From CBDDBH01 sp965225625 (lineage in GTDB: Bacteria; Pseudomonadota; Gammaproteobacteria; JADZEE01): DNA of 64,000 bases. The notes under the pieces are model-generated. The model searched no databases. It was not told the origin of the DNA and was given only the letters and a program-made list of their open reading frames with translations. Shown here one piece after another: positions 26,540-36,295 of the stretch. Each line of letters begins with the position of its first letter. Position 1 is the stretch's first letter. A program made the position numbers and the translations under genes. The stretch spans positions 1 through 64,000 of the forward strand of contig CBDDBH010000013.1 in NCBI GenBank assembly GCA_965225625.1, written 5' to 3'.

Positions 26540-28210
26540 TTACAGTGGTGGTGCGGGCAGTGCCACTTTATGGATACGAACCACCATCGTAGTGTCGGAG
26601 TCTCCGTAAGGGATGGACCCGAGCGGCTCTGGATAACCCAATCCAGGCCAGCCCCAAACCGCAGACAACAGGCTGCCCGGCAATATCAGCGCAACGCGGC
26701 CGGAGTGGCTTTGCTGTAACGCCAATTTTAACTCACCCAAGCCCTTGATCCGGGGGACGGGTCGATGCAAGTAGTGCACATAAATGTTTGGATTGATGTA
26801 CCAGGCATAGATGTCGGTGCCGGGTTGCAGTTGGCGTCCGGTAGCTTGTGCGAGGCGCGCTTTGTTATAACGATCTGTGCTCCAGGGCAATTGGGTATCG
26901 GCCAGGCCCACACCCAGTAACCCCACCATTACGCAACTACTCCAAACTTGGAGAATTACCCTGCCCCGCTGCGATTTAGTCATTTTCCCCGAATGCCACA
27001 GCAGCAAAGCTGCGAAAACCAAGAGCAGTGCGGCCATAACAGACCAGGTCGTGCCGCTGACAACTTTCCCCACGAGCAGGCCGACGGCGGTGGCTCCGGC
27101 CAATATCATGTGTGCCGGCCAGAACCAACGCCGCCAGCGCGCAGGATGGATCTGACATCGGGCAGCGAAGGTTTGCACCCCAAGGGCGAGTAATAAGCAC
27201 ATGACCGGCACTACCGGCAGCAGGTAGAACCAGCGCTGCTGAGGACCAAAGCTGAGTACCAGTGCGGGCACCAGGACCAGCAGCAACAGTAACAACTCGG
27301 TGCCCTTCTTCGGCAACTGCCGCCGTAGGCGCCATAGGGTCGTGGGCAGCAAACCTAGCCACGGTATTATCAGGATTAAAGGTTGGTACAGGTAATAACT
27401 GTCCAGGCCATCGCGCCAATGCGGCATCAGCAAAGTGCCCGAGAGTTCACTCACATCCAGCGCGTCACTCGGCACGCTATCGAGTAGCAACCACCACCAG
27501 GGCAGCACGATTGCCAGCACCAGCATCAGACCACTGAATATTCGCAACAGGGCGAGGCCGCGGCCCCAACCGTAACCGCTGACACCCAGATAAAGCACAC
27601 AGGCTACAACCAAGCTCAATGGTAACTGTGGACCTTTAGTCAACGTCGCCAAGCCGTAGGCGGCCCACATTGCGTAAATTGCCCACGCGCGATGTTCTCG
27701 CGAAGCAGTCAAAGCAAACACAAAACTGCTTAACGCGCCCATGCACCAAAACGCATAGACCATGTCGGGCCGAGCATCGTGGCTGTAACTGAAAAACCCG
27801 ACACTCGAGGCCAGCAGCAACCCTGCGGTGATGCCGGTGGTCTCGCCGAACAGCCGCCGACCGGTAAACCAGGTCAACAACACCATCCCAAAGCCTGCAA
27901 CAATAGATGGCACGCGCCCATGCCATCCTTGTATGCGATCGAGTCCACCACTCAGCCACGCCGTCACTCCCGTCAGCCAATAACTGAGCGGTGGCTTGGT
28001 CAGGCGGAGATTACCGTTGAAATACGGCACAACCCAGTTGCCACGGTCGTGCATCTCCTGTGCGGTGCCAACCACCAGTACTTCGTGACCATCCAGCGGT
28101 AGTTTTGCACTACCCGAAACGGCAATTGCCAACGCCAGCAATACCAGTACCGCGACAGCAGGTGCTCCGAATGCGGATCGGCCGGGCATGCTGCCGGCCG
28201 ATCGCTTCAT
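26540..28210 (-). CDS. ArnT-like glycosyltransferase (GT-C fold, lipid-linked sugar transfer)
   Basis: Membrane enzyme of 556 residues with about twelve helices and an acidic first loop (LPLDGHEVLVVGTAQEM), followed by the NLRLTKPPLSYWLTG motif typical of ArnT/PMT-type transferases. These enzymes use polyprenyl-phosphate sugars as donors and act at the periplasmic face. Together with the LAB_N protein and the family 2 glycosyltransferase it probably modifies lipid A or another envelope glycan; the sugar is not deducible. The ATG overlaps the upstream stop as ATGA. Confidence 0.83.
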   Translation of the reverse strand: MKRSAGSMPGRSAFGAPAVAVLVLLALAIAVSGSAKLPLDGHEVLVVGTAQEMHDRGNWVVPYFNGNLRLTKPPLSYWLTGVTAWLSGGLDRIQGWHGRVPSIVAGFGMVLLTWFTGRRLFGETTGITAGLLLASSVGFFSYSHDARPDMVYAFWCMGALSSFVFALTASREHRAWAIYAMWAAYGLATLTKGPQLPLSLVVACVLYLGVSGYGWGRGLALLRIFSGLMLVLAIVLPWWWLLLDSVPSDALDVSELSGTLLMPHWRDGLDSYYLYQPLILIIPWLGLLPTTLWRLRRQLPKKGTELLLLLLVLVPALVLSFGPQQRWFYLLPVVPVMCLLLALGVQTFAARCQIHPARWRRWFWPAHMILAGATAVGLLVGKVVSGTTWSVMAALLLVFAALLLWHSGKMTKSQRGRVILQVWSSCVMVGLLGVGLADTQLPWSTDRYNKARLAQATGRQLQPGTDIYAWYINPNIYVHYLHRPVPRIKGLGELKLALQQSHSGRVALILPGSLLSAVWGWPGLGYPEPLGSIPYGDSDTTMVVRIHKVALPAPPL

Positions 28211-28476
28211 ACGCCGGCGCGTTCTCGTTTAATGAAGTACAAATTCCGGGTGTAAATAAAAAAGCCCCCGGTTTGTCCGAGGATAAACACCGGGTCGAGC
28301 CGGTGAATGGCGTAGCTGAGCAAAATGACACTACCGCCCAGACTGAAATACCAGAATGCGGTTGGCATGATGCTGCGCCCGGCCCGCTCGCTGGCTAACC
28401 ATTGCACCAGAAAACGGGCCGAAAACAAGAGTTGTCCAAACAAGCCCACGGCCAACCAAAGCGGCTCAATCGTCAT
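28207..28476 (-). CDS. LAB_N domain membrane protein (lipid A biosynthesis N-terminal-like)
   Basis: An 89-residue protein with three membrane segments. The pattern FSARFLVQWLASERAGRS and PTAFWYFSLGGS matches the LAB_N domain, otherwise seen at the N-terminus of some LpxB proteins and as free-standing genes next to glycosyltransferases and ArnT-like genes. It overlaps the glycosyltransferase gene by 11 bases and the ArnT-like gene by 4. Confidence 0.85.
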   Translation of the reverse strand: MTIEPLWLAVGLFGQLLFSARFLVQWLASERAGRSIMPTAFWYFSLGGSVILLSYAIHRLDPVFILGQTGGFFIYTRNLYFIKRERAGV

Positions 28477-29281
28477 TTTTTCTGATCTCCTCGAATGTTA
28501 CGCTGCGACTACGCCGCCCTAACCAGACGACGCCGAATAGGTCCACAATGCCAACCCACAATCGATCGTTGATGCCATATTTTGAAATCCCACTACGGCG
28601 CTCGCGGTGATTGACCGGCACCGATATCGTTTGATATCCCGCCTGCTGGAATAACGCTGGTAAGAACCGGTGCATATGATTGAACGACGGTAACTGCAGG
28701 AAACTATCGCGGCGCATGAGTTTAAGTCCGCAACCAGTATCGGGTGTTGCATCTGTAAGTACGCTCGCGCGGACGGCATTTGCGACTCTCGACGCCATGC
28801 GACGGATCCAGGAATCGTGGCGCCTTCGGCGATTGCCGCAGATCAATTGCAAGGCAGGCTGTTCGTCAGCCATCGTAATCAACGCTGGAATATCCGCAGG
28901 ATCGTTTTGCCCGTCCCCGTCCATGGTGACAACCCAAGCGCCCCGCGCAGCAACAATGCCGCTGCGCAGCGCCGCAGACTGTCCAGCGTTACCGCTATGT
29001 CGCAGGATCCGCAAGCATGGACTGTTGGCTTGCTGCGCTTTCAACACCGCGAGCGTGTCATCCGTGCTGGCATCGTCGATGACCACGACCTCAAAGTTCG
29101 TGCGCTCATGCAACACCGCATTCACCTCTTGCAGCAGTTGCGCAATCGCGCCCTCCTCGTTAAAAACCGGAATAACGACCGATAGCTCAGGTACTAGCCC
29201 GGTGGCAGATTGCAATTCAAAAATGTCCGATGCTTGGCTGTGTATGGAATTTTGACATTCTAACCCGCGTACGCCCCGCAC
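28466..29281 (-). CDS. Family 2 glycosyltransferase, polyprenyl-phosphate sugar synthase type
   Basis: GT-A enzyme of up to 271 residues: LSVVIPVFNEEGAI, VVIDDASTDDT (nucleotide-sugar site), VTMDGDGQNDP (metal-binding DxD) and the HRERRSGISKYG motif near the C-terminus, as in DPM1/ArnC relatives but lacking their C-terminal membrane helices. It likely loads a sugar onto polyprenyl phosphate for the ArnT-like enzyme. The start is uncertain: GTG at 29281 or a later TTG; no in-frame ATG exists before the first motif. Confidence 0.82.
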   Translation of the reverse strand: MRGVRGLECQNSIHSQASDIFELQSATGLVPELSVVIPVFNEEGAIAQLLQEVNAVLHERTNFEVVVIDDASTDDTLAVLKAQQANSPCLRILRHSGNAGQSAALRSGIVAARGAWVVTMDGDGQNDPADIPALITMADEQPALQLICGNRRRRHDSWIRRMASRVANAVRASVLTDATPDTGCGLKLMRRDSFLQLPSFNHMHRFLPALFQQAGYQTISVPVNHRERRSGISKYGINDRLWVGIVDLFGVVWLGRRSRSVTFEEIRKNDD

Positions 29282-29304
29282 CTAGCAGTCTGTACTAAGG
29301 CGGA

Positions 29305-30174
29305 CTAATCGTTGGCTAACAAATCAATAAGGCTGGACGTATCCCAGCGATTCCCGCCACGTGCCTGTAGTTGTGCATAAAATTGATCCACCAGAGCCGC
29401 AACTGGCAGTCGTGCCCCATTGCGATTGCCTTCCGTCAAGGAAATCCCCAGATCTTTGCGCATCCAATCAACGGCGAACCCAAACTCAAATTCACCTTGG
29501 CACATCGTCTCTGCGCGGTTCTCCATCTGCCACGATTGCGCAGCCCCCTTGGAGATGACTTGTTTTACTTTGCTCATGTCCAATCCCGCGCGCAAGCCGA
29601 AATTCATACCCTCAGCCAGGCCCTGCAGCACGCCCGCTATGCAGATCTGATTGACCATTTTGGTGAGCTGACCGGCGCCGACCGGACCCATTAATACACA
29701 TGCTTTTGCATAGCTGTCGATGATCCCAGCGACGCGCTCAAAGGCCCCGGTCTCGCCGCCGCACATGACGGTTAATGCGCCATTCTCAGCACCTGCCTGC
29801 CCCCCGGATACCGGTGCGTCGACGAATTGCAGGCCGCCCCGTGCACCCTCCTGCGCCAATTCCCGCGCCACCTCAGCCGAGGTCGTCGTGTGATCCACAA
29901 ACACAGTTCCTTCGCGCATACCGCTATAGGCACCCTCTTCACCCGTAACGACAGCGCGCAGATCGTCGTCGTTGCCCACGCACGCAAACACAACTTCCGC
30001 GCCTGCGGTCGCGGCAGCGGGCGTGGGCACCTGAGTACCACCATGTTCGGTTACCCAACGTGTTGCTTTGCTCGTGGTACGGTTATAAACCGTCACTTCG
30101 TGCCCATTGCGATGCAGGTGACCAGCCATCGGATACCCCATCACACCAAGCCCTATAAACGCGACTTTACTCAT
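29305..30174 (-). CDS. Beta-hydroxyacid dehydrogenase (3-hydroxyisobutyrate dehydrogenase family)
   Basis: NAD(P)-dependent enzyme of 289 residues. Rossmann motif GLGVMGYPMAGHL at the N-terminus, followed by VYNRTTSKA. Substrate motif DAPVSGGQAGAENG and catalytic lysine in GAGQLTKMVNQI. It may oxidise 3-hydroxyisobutyrate, tartronate semialdehyde or a similar acid; the sequence does not separate these. It is divergent from gcvT with a 74-base gap. Confidence 0.87.
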   Translation of the reverse strand: MSKVAFIGLGVMGYPMAGHLHRNGHEVTVYNRTTSKATRWVTEHGGTQVPTPAAATAGAEVVFACVGNDDDLRAVVTGEEGAYSGMREGTVFVDHTTTSAEVARELAQEGARGGLQFVDAPVSGGQAGAENGALTVMCGGETGAFERVAGIIDSYAKACVLMGPVGAGQLTKMVNQICIAGVLQGLAEGMNFGLRAGLDMSKVKQVISKGAAQSWQMENRAETMCQGEFEFGFAVDWMRKDLGISLTEGNRNGARLPVAALVDQFYAQLQARGGNRWDTSSLIDLLAND

Positions 30175-30208
30175 GATTTGCTCTGCTCCGAGTTACACGA
30201 CTTCCGCG

Positions 30209-30236
30209 TTGACTTATGTCCGTACGGCACTAGAAT
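30209..30236 (+). promoter_or_regulatory. Promoter candidate of gcvTHP
   Basis: TTGACT (30209-30214), a 16-base spacer and TAGAAT (30231-30236). The predicted start point is about five bases before the gcvT GTG, so the leader would be nearly absent. No glycine riboswitch fits in this gap. Confidence 0.5.
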
Positions 30237-30248
30237 GACCTTGCTCTC

Positions 30249-31349
30249 GTGAATGGTATTGAGCGCACACCTCTTTACGACCTGCACCTGGAACTCGGTG
30301 CAAAAATGGTCGACTTTGCCGGGTCTACCCTCCCCATTCAGTATGCGCAGGGCATTATCCACGAACACCGACATACACGTACACAGGCAAGCCTGTTCGA
30401 CGTATCGCATATGGTGCAACTACGCCTTGCCGGCGACGCGGCGGCGCGGGCGCTGGAGACTCTGGTGTCTGGCAATATCATTGGGCTACCCGTCAATCGC
30501 CAGCGTTACACGCTGCTGACCAACAGCACCGGCGGTATCATCGATGACTTAATGGTCACCAACCAGGGGGATGCGTTATTGCTGGTGGTGAACGCCGCAC
30601 GCGGCGACGAGGATCTTGCGCACCTGCGTGACGGGCTCCCGGCAGAGTGCACGGTGGAGCGCCTTGACCGCGCGTTACTGGCTCTGCAGGGGCCTGCGGC
30701 TGCCGAGGTGATGGAGCGCTATTTGCCCGCCGCATCACTTAAATTTCTGCACACCACTACGATCGTCATTCAGGACAGCTCCTGTTTCGTTTCGCGCTCG
30801 GGTTACACTGGCGAAGATGGATTTGAAATCGCCGTAGCAAACGAGTCGGCAACGTCAGTCGCTCGGGCGTTACTCGCGCACCCCGCGGTCAAACCTGCCG
30901 GACTGGGCGCACGCGATTCTCTACGTCTTGAAGCAGGCTTGTGTCTGTACGGCAACGATCTAGATGTCGGCACATCCATTGTTGCAGCGGGATTGCAATG
31001 GACGATAGCACCGGTACGGCGCGCGGGTGGCGAGCGGGCCGGCGGATTTCCGGGCGCCGACGTGCTGAACGAACAACTGGAACAGGGGGTTGCACGCCGC
31101 CGCGTTGGCCTTCGTGTCGATGGTAAAGCAGTAGCCCGTCAGGGAGCCAAATTGCTCTGGGACGACAAAGAATGCGGAATTGTCACCAGCGGTGGTTTTA
31201 GTCCGAGCCTTGGCGCGCCGATTGCGATGGCGTACGTTGACAGTGCGGCGCAAACGGGGACCCAGTTGACAGCGCTTGTTCGTAACAAAAAAGTCCCGGT
31301 CACGGTGACCGCACTACCCTTTCTCCCACCCAATTATTTCAGGGGATGA
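30249..31349 (+). CDS. gcvT: Glycine cleavage system T protein (aminomethyltransferase)
   Basis: T protein of 366 residues. It transfers the methylene group from the aminomethyl-lipoyl arm of GcvH to tetrahydrofolate and releases ammonia. Motifs: TPLYDLHLELGAKMVDFAG, SLFDVSHMVQL, RQRYTLLTNSTGGIIDDL, SRSGYTGEDGFEI, and LGARDSLRLEAGLCLYG. It starts with GTG at 30249 without a visible ribosome binding site. Its stop overlaps gcvH as ATGA. Confidence 0.95.
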   Translation: MNGIERTPLYDLHLELGAKMVDFAGSTLPIQYAQGIIHEHRHTRTQASLFDVSHMVQLRLAGDAAARALETLVSGNIIGLPVNRQRYTLLTNSTGGIIDDLMVTNQGDALLLVVNAARGDEDLAHLRDGLPAECTVERLDRALLALQGPAAAEVMERYLPAASLKFLHTTTIVIQDSSCFVSRSGYTGEDGFEIAVANESATSVARALLAHPAVKPAGLGARDSLRLEAGLCLYGNDLDVGTSIVAAGLQWTIAPVRRAGGERAGGFPGADVLNEQLEQGVARRRVGLRVDGKAVARQGAKLLWDDKECGIVTSGGFSPSLGAPIAMAYVDSAAQTGTQLTALVRNKKVPVTVTALPFLPPNYFRG

Positions 31350-31732
31350 AGCCTATGAGTCAGTTACTGTATACGCAAGACCACGAATGGATACGCATCG
31401 AGGATGATGGCTCGGCAACAGTCGGTATAACCGACTACGCGCAACAGCAACTCGGCGATGTTGTGTACGTCGAAATGCCGGAGATTGGTACTGAGGTTGC
31501 GCAGGGCGAAGACGCTGCAGTTGTCGAGTCGGTAAAGGCAGCAGCCGACGTGAAAATGCCGATCTCGGGCAGCGTGACAGCTGTCAACGCCGCACTGGGC
31601 GAAACACCGGAACTCGTGAACCAGGATCCGCTGGACGGCGCCTGGTTTTTCCGTGTAGCGCCCAGCAACCCCGCGGAGATGGACGAGTTGATGGATGAGG
31701 GCGCCTATCTGAAATTCATAGATCACCTGTAA
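31346..31732 (+). CDS. gcvH: Glycine cleavage system H protein
   Basis: Lipoyl carrier of 128 residues. The lipoate acceptor K64 lies in VESVKAAADV; other landmarks are YTQDHEWIRIEDDG and ITDYAQQQLGDVVYVEMP. The ATG at 31346 overlaps the gcvT stop; an ATG three codons later is an equally good start. The stop overlaps gcvP by one base. Confidence 0.96.
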   Translation: MKPMSQLLYTQDHEWIRIEDDGSATVGITDYAQQQLGDVVYVEMPEIGTEVAQGEDAAVVESVKAAADVKMPISGSVTAVNAALGETPELVNQDPLDGAWFFRVAPSNPAEMDELMDEGAYLKFIDHL

Positions 31733-34536
31733 TGGCCAGGGCTGCGCCGGCAGGCTTACCAGCGAACCTTCCCGCAGGGCACCAATCGCTGAGCGAACTG
31801 GAAAACAACGACGAATTCATCGCCCGGCATATCGGGCCCGATGAACACCAAGTTGCCGCGATGCTCGCTGCAGTGGGTGCGGATTCCCTGGATATTCTCG
31901 TTAGAGAAACCGTGCCAGCCGGGATATTGGATACCCAACCACCCGACTTGGACGAGCCGATGACAGAGCAGGCGACCTTAGCAGCGCTCGCCAACATGGG
32001 TGAGCGCAACCGCCTGCTCGTATCGATGCTGGGAATGGGTTATTACGGAACCATTACACCCTCGATTATTAAGCGCTGCGTGTTGGAAAACCCAGCCTGG
32101 TACACCGCCTATACACCCTATCAGGCCGAGATCAGCCAAGGGCGATTGGAAGCCCTGCTCGCCTTTCAACAAATGGTCATTGATCTTACCGGCATGGAAT
32201 TGGCCAATGCTTCATTGCTGGACGAGGCCACCGCCGCTGCCGAGGCCATGACGATGTCCAAGCGCCTGGCAAAAACCAAGGGCAGCACGTTCTTTGTAGC
32301 TCAGGACTGCCATCCGCAAACCATCGCCGTAGTGCAAACGCGGGCCGCTCCGCTAGGCATTACAGTGCGCGTCGGCGATCCAACCGCGGCTGCGAAGGAC
32401 GATGACATCTTCGGGGTATTACTGCAGTACCCAGGTACCGACGGCATGCTGCACGATCCGCGAAGCGTGATCCAGGCAGCGCATGCAGCGGGCGCGTTGG
32501 TGACTGTCGCCACGGATCTCCTCGCGTTAATCGTTCTGACACCGCCAGGCGAACTGGATGCCGACATCGTCGTCGGTAACGCTCAACGATTCGGTGTTGC
32601 AATGGGTTACGGCGGACCTCACGCCGCTTTTTTTGCCACTCGCGATGCCTTCAAACGATCCACGCCCGGACGCCTGATTGGCGTTTCCGTGGACGCTCGC
32701 GGGTGCCCAGCGTTGCGCATGGCCCTGCAAACCCGCGAGCAGCATATCCGTCGAGAGAAAGCGACCAGCAACATCTGCACCGCACAGGTGCTGCTTGCGA
32801 TTATTGCCGCTTGCTATGCGATCTATCACGGACCGGCGGGACTGCACCGTATTGCCGAGCGGGTGCATCGACTGGCGCGGATTTTCGCCGCTGGTCTGAA
32901 ACACCTGGGTTATAACGACACAAATCCGGCATTCTTCGACACGGTAACGGTAGGCACACCCAATATGGCTCATCACATAGCCATGCAAGCACTACAGGCC
33001 GGCATCAATCTGCGCGTCGTCGATGAGAGTCGGGTGAGCATTGCGTTTGATGAGACCAGCGGCCGCGACGAAATCGAAATCTTGTGGCGGATCTTTGCCG
33101 GTAACAGTGATGAAGTCGCATGTTCTATCGAGGAATTGGATCGCGACATGGCGCAAGCCATACCTGAGCAGTTACGCCGCACAACCGAATTTCTTAGCCA
33201 TCCAACGTTCAACGCCTATCACAGCGAGACGGAAATGCTGCGTTATCTGCGCCGGCTTGCAGCACGTGACATTGCTCTGGACCGGGCAATGATCCCGCTG
33301 GGATCGTGCACCATGAAACTCAACGCGAGTACGGAAATGCAGGCACTGAGTTTTCCCCAGTTCAACGCCCTGCATCCGTTTGTACCGATCGATCAGGCAC
33401 AGGGTTACCAGCAATTGTTCAATGCTCTGCAGGCGCAGTTATGCAAAATAACCGGCTTTGACGCATTTTCGCTACAACCGAATGCCGGTTCCCAAGGAGA
33501 ATATGCCGGGCTGTTGGTGATCCGTAAATATCATGCAAGCAATGGCGAAGGACACCGTGATGTGTGCCTGATCCCCGCCTCGGCACATGGAACCAATCCT
33601 GCCAGCGCCACACTGGCAGGCCTGCAGGTAGTGGTCGTCGCCTGCAATGAACGCGGCGATGTGGATCTAAAAGATCTCGAAGCCAAGGCCAGGCTGCACA
33701 AAGACCGGCTTGCGGCGTTGATGGTGACCTATCCGTCGACGCATGGCGTATTTGAGGAAGGCATTACGGCAATGTGCGCCACCGTACATGCCAACGGCGG
33801 TCAAATTTACATGGATGGGGCCAATATGAACGCTATGGTCGGTTTGTGCAGACCGGCTGAGATTGGCATCGACGTGTCCCACCTCAATTTGCATAAGACT
33901 TTTTGCATACCACATGGCGGCGGTGGCCCCGGCATGGGCCCCATTGGAGTGCGCAGTCATCTGACGCCGTTCTTGCCTGATCACCCGGTCGTGCAAGATG
34001 TCAATCCCGCCGCAGCTGCGGGGTCGAGCGTCGGTGCTGTCTCCGCGGCCCCGTGGGGTTCGGCGAGTTTGCTGACCATATCATGGAGCTACATCGCCAT
34101 GATGGGTGCTGACGGGCTGCGGCGCGCCAGTGAAATTGCCATTTTGAATGCCAACTACATTGCAGCAAGACTGGTCGAGCACTACCCGATTTTGTATACG
34201 GGCAGTCATGGTCGGGTCGCGCACGAATGCATTATCGATCTGCGCCCGATAAAAGCGGCATGCGGCATTACCGTTGACGACGTTGCCAAACGTCTTATCG
34301 ACTATGGCTTTCATGCACCCACCATGTCGTTTCCGGTGGGAGACACACTGATGATTGAACCCACGGAAAGTGAAACAAAACGTGAATTGGATCGCTTTTG
34401 CGCCGCCATGCTCGCCATCCGCGAAGAAATTGCCAGTGTCGAACGCGGCAATTTCGGCGTCGATGACAGTCCGCTGCGAAACGCGCCGCACACACACGAT
34501 TTACTGAGTCAGCGACAATTGGGCGTTACCGTATAG
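31732..34536 (+). CDS. gcvP: Glycine cleavage system P protein (glycine decarboxylase)
   Basis: PLP enzyme of 934 residues with fused P1 and P2 halves, as in most proteobacteria. It decarboxylates glycine and passes the aminomethyl group to GcvH. The PLP lysine is in HLNLHKTFCIPHGGGGPG, followed by GPIGVRSHL; DEFIARHIGPDE and MLGMGYYGT mark the N-terminal half, and IPLGSCTMKLN the beginning of the second. It has a somewhat short N-terminal extension but is otherwise full length. Confidence 0.96.
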   Translation: MARAAPAGLPANLPAGHQSLSELENNDEFIARHIGPDEHQVAAMLAAVGADSLDILVRETVPAGILDTQPPDLDEPMTEQATLAALANMGERNRLLVSMLGMGYYGTITPSIIKRCVLENPAWYTAYTPYQAEISQGRLEALLAFQQMVIDLTGMELANASLLDEATAAAEAMTMSKRLAKTKGSTFFVAQDCHPQTIAVVQTRAAPLGITVRVGDPTAAAKDDDIFGVLLQYPGTDGMLHDPRSVIQAAHAAGALVTVATDLLALIVLTPPGELDADIVVGNAQRFGVAMGYGGPHAAFFATRDAFKRSTPGRLIGVSVDARGCPALRMALQTREQHIRREKATSNICTAQVLLAIIAACYAIYHGPAGLHRIAERVHRLARIFAAGLKHLGYNDTNPAFFDTVTVGTPNMAHHIAMQALQAGINLRVVDESRVSIAFDETSGRDEIEILWRIFAGNSDEVACSIEELDRDMAQAIPEQLRRTTEFLSHPTFNAYHSETEMLRYLRRLAARDIALDRAMIPLGSCTMKLNASTEMQALSFPQFNALHPFVPIDQAQGYQQLFNALQAQLCKITGFDAFSLQPNAGSQGEYAGLLVIRKYHASNGEGHRDVCLIPASAHGTNPASATLAGLQVVVVACNERGDVDLKDLEAKARLHKDRLAALMVTYPSTHGVFEEGITAMCATVHANGGQIYMDGANMNAMVGLCRPAEIGIDVSHLNLHKTFCIPHGGGGPGMGPIGVRSHLTPFLPDHPVVQDVNPAAAAGSSVGAVSAAPWGSASLLTISWSYIAMMGADGLRRASEIAILNANYIAARLVEHYPILYTGSHGRVAHECIIDLRPIKAACGITVDDVAKRLIDYGFHAPTMSFPVGDTLMIEPTESETKRELDRFCAAMLAIREEIASVERGNFGVDDSPLRNAPHTHDLLSQRQLGVTV

Positions 34537-34720
34537 TAAGCAGCAGGCTTTCTTCCCGCTCGCTGAGCAGCAACACGATAAGTATTGGCCGCCCGTCGCC
34601 CGCATCGATAATTTGCATGGAGATCGACAATTGGACTGCACTTTACCCGCGGTGATGAACTATGCCGAAGACTGAACCCGCCAATTTCGCACCGCGCTTG
34701 AAGTCCGTGGAGTTTGACTG

Positions 34721-35251
34721 ATGGCCTCTGTGGTATTGACCGTTGTTGGCCGCGATCGCCCGGGACTGGTTGAATCCTTGTCCAACACCCTCAGTGCCCA
34801 TGATGGCGATTGGCAGGAAAGCCGCATGGCCCGCCTGGCCAATCAGTTTGCCGGGATCCTGCTGGCGACGGTTCCTGACTCGCGCCTGGAATCTCTGAAA
34901 CAAGCGTTGCGGGGCCTGAGCAGAGACGGTTTGCAGGTGACCGTTCAAGATTCGCAAGCATCGCCGGTTGAAGCTGCGGCCCAACGCCAAATTCAGTTAG
35001 AGGTGCTGGGACAGGATCGCCCCGGGATTATTCACGAGATATCGCGTGTATTGGCAAAGGGCGGGATCAGCATTGATGATCTTCAAACCCATGTCAGCAG
35101 CGCCTCGTGGTCCGGCGAGACCTTATTCCACGCAAAAGCAGAGCTGCGTGCTCCAACATCCGTCGATACCGAGGAACTACGAACTATACTGGAACAATTG
35201 GCTAACGAATTGATGGTAGATGTGACGTTGGCCGATCGGGGTGAAGGTTAA
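34721..35251 (+). CDS. GcvR-like protein with two ACT domains
   Basis: Protein of 176 residues composed of two ACT domains (about 1-80 and 90-172), each beginning with a V-x-G-x-DRPGL/I pattern (VVGRDRPGLVESLS, LGQDRPGIIHEIS). This matches the GcvR family, which senses glycine and antagonises GcvA in enteric bacteria. It is placed just after gcvP, but no gcvA-like LysR gene is in the window. The preceding 184-base gap shows no clear gene. Confidence 0.85.
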   Translation: MASVVLTVVGRDRPGLVESLSNTLSAHDGDWQESRMARLANQFAGILLATVPDSRLESLKQALRGLSRDGLQVTVQDSQASPVEAAAQRQIQLEVLGQDRPGIIHEISRVLAKGGISIDDLQTHVSSASWSGETLFHAKAELRAPTSVDTEELRTILEQLANELMVDVTLADRGEG

Positions 35252-35296
35252 CGATTTGTTCAAGACACGACCAAGCATTGCGGGAAATTGCAAATC

Positions 35297-36118
35297 ATGA
35301 GTACGCACGATGCAAAACAAAAAGTAACGATCACCACATTAGAAAAACGCAAGCAAGGCGGCGGCAAGTTTGCCAGCATTGCGGTTTACGATGCCGGATT
35401 TGCCGAGATCGCCAGCACTGCCGGCATTGAGGTTTTGCTTGTCGGCGATTCTCTCGGCATGGTACTGCAGGGACATGACAGTACGCTGCCAGTAACAATG
35501 AGCGACATCGTCTATCACCTGACTAACGTCAGTCGTGGCAACCGAGGGTCGCTACTGATGGCGGATCTGCCGTTCATGAGCTATCACTCGGAAGGCTTAT
35601 CATTGGAAAACGCCGCCGCACTGATGCGCGTCGGTGCCCACATGGTGAAGTTGGAAGGGGGTGAATGGATTGCCGAATCAACCCGATTGCTGGTCGAACG
35701 TGGCATACCCGTGTGCGCGCACATGGGATTGACCCCGCAGTCGATAAACCGTTTCGGTGGATTTCGGGTTCAGGGGCGCGATCCGGCACAAGCGCAGGCG
35801 ATGATCGACGAAGCGCTGCTGTTGCAACAGGCTGGTGCCAGTATTGTGTTGCTAGAATGCGTCCCGCTGGCGCTAGCCAAGACCATTAGCGAAAGATTGA
35901 CGGTGCCGGTGATAGGCATAGGTGCGGGACCGCACACCGACGGGCAAATCATGGTCATGCACGACATGCTTGGAATTACCCCGCCCGACATCAAGATACC
36001 GAGATTCGTAAAGAACTTCCTAGCAGAAGCCAACGGCGACATTCGCGCAGCCTTTGTCCTTTATGCCGAATCGGTGCAATCCGGTGCATTTCCTGGCCCG
36101 GAGCATAGTTACGAGTAG
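35297..36118 (+). CDS. panB: 3-methyl-2-oxobutanoate hydroxymethyltransferase
   Basis: First enzyme of pantothenate synthesis, which uses methylenetetrahydrofolate to make ketopantoate. Protein of 273 residues from ATG 35297 (a TTG at 35288 is a weaker alternative). Motifs: VYDAGFAEIAS, LLVGDSLGMVLQGHDSTLPV with metal-binding Asp, GAHMVKLEGGEW, VPVIGIGAGPHTDGQIMV and a C-terminal FPGPEHSY. panC and panD are not adjacent. Its need for the folate C1 unit made by the glycine cleavage system may explain its position. Confidence 0.95.
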   Translation: MSTHDAKQKVTITTLEKRKQGGGKFASIAVYDAGFAEIASTAGIEVLLVGDSLGMVLQGHDSTLPVTMSDIVYHLTNVSRGNRGSLLMADLPFMSYHSEGLSLENAAALMRVGAHMVKLEGGEWIAESTRLLVERGIPVCAHMGLTPQSINRFGGFRVQGRDPAQAQAMIDEALLLQQAGASIVLLECVPLALAKTISERLTVPVIGIGAGPHTDGQIMVMHDMLGITPPDIKIPRFVKNFLAEANGDIRAAFVLYAESVQSGAFPGPEHSYE

Positions 36119-36149
36119 ACGTTTAGACCGTGAACATGTCCGGCCACAT

Positions 36150-36295
36150 TTACCCCTCACCCCAACCCCTCTCCCGCAAGGGGCGAGGGAGTTACACCGC
36201 GGATCTCTTCTCCCCTTGAGGGAGAAGGACAGGCAGGTAAATGCTCCTGCATTACCTGCACTTCCGCCATCCCTGGCCGTCGGATGAGGGGTCAA
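36150..36295 (+). repeat. Dispersed palindromic repeat, family 1, copy A
   Basis: Intergenic element with nested inverted repeats: outer ends CCCCTCA at 36153 and TGAGGGG near 36285, a GC-rich hairpin CTCCCGCAAGGGGCGAGG, and a core GCAGGTAAATGC-TCCT-GCATTACCTGC. Its right part, TTCCGCCATCCCTGG followed by a G/C-rich end, is shared with copies near 47946, 51938 and 55292. The stop codon of thrH falls inside its right edge. Confidence 0.75.

Noticed and set aside
30175..30248. Glycine riboswitch ahead of gcvT
   Set aside because: The gap is only 74 bases, too short, and none of the conserved riboswitch core was seen.
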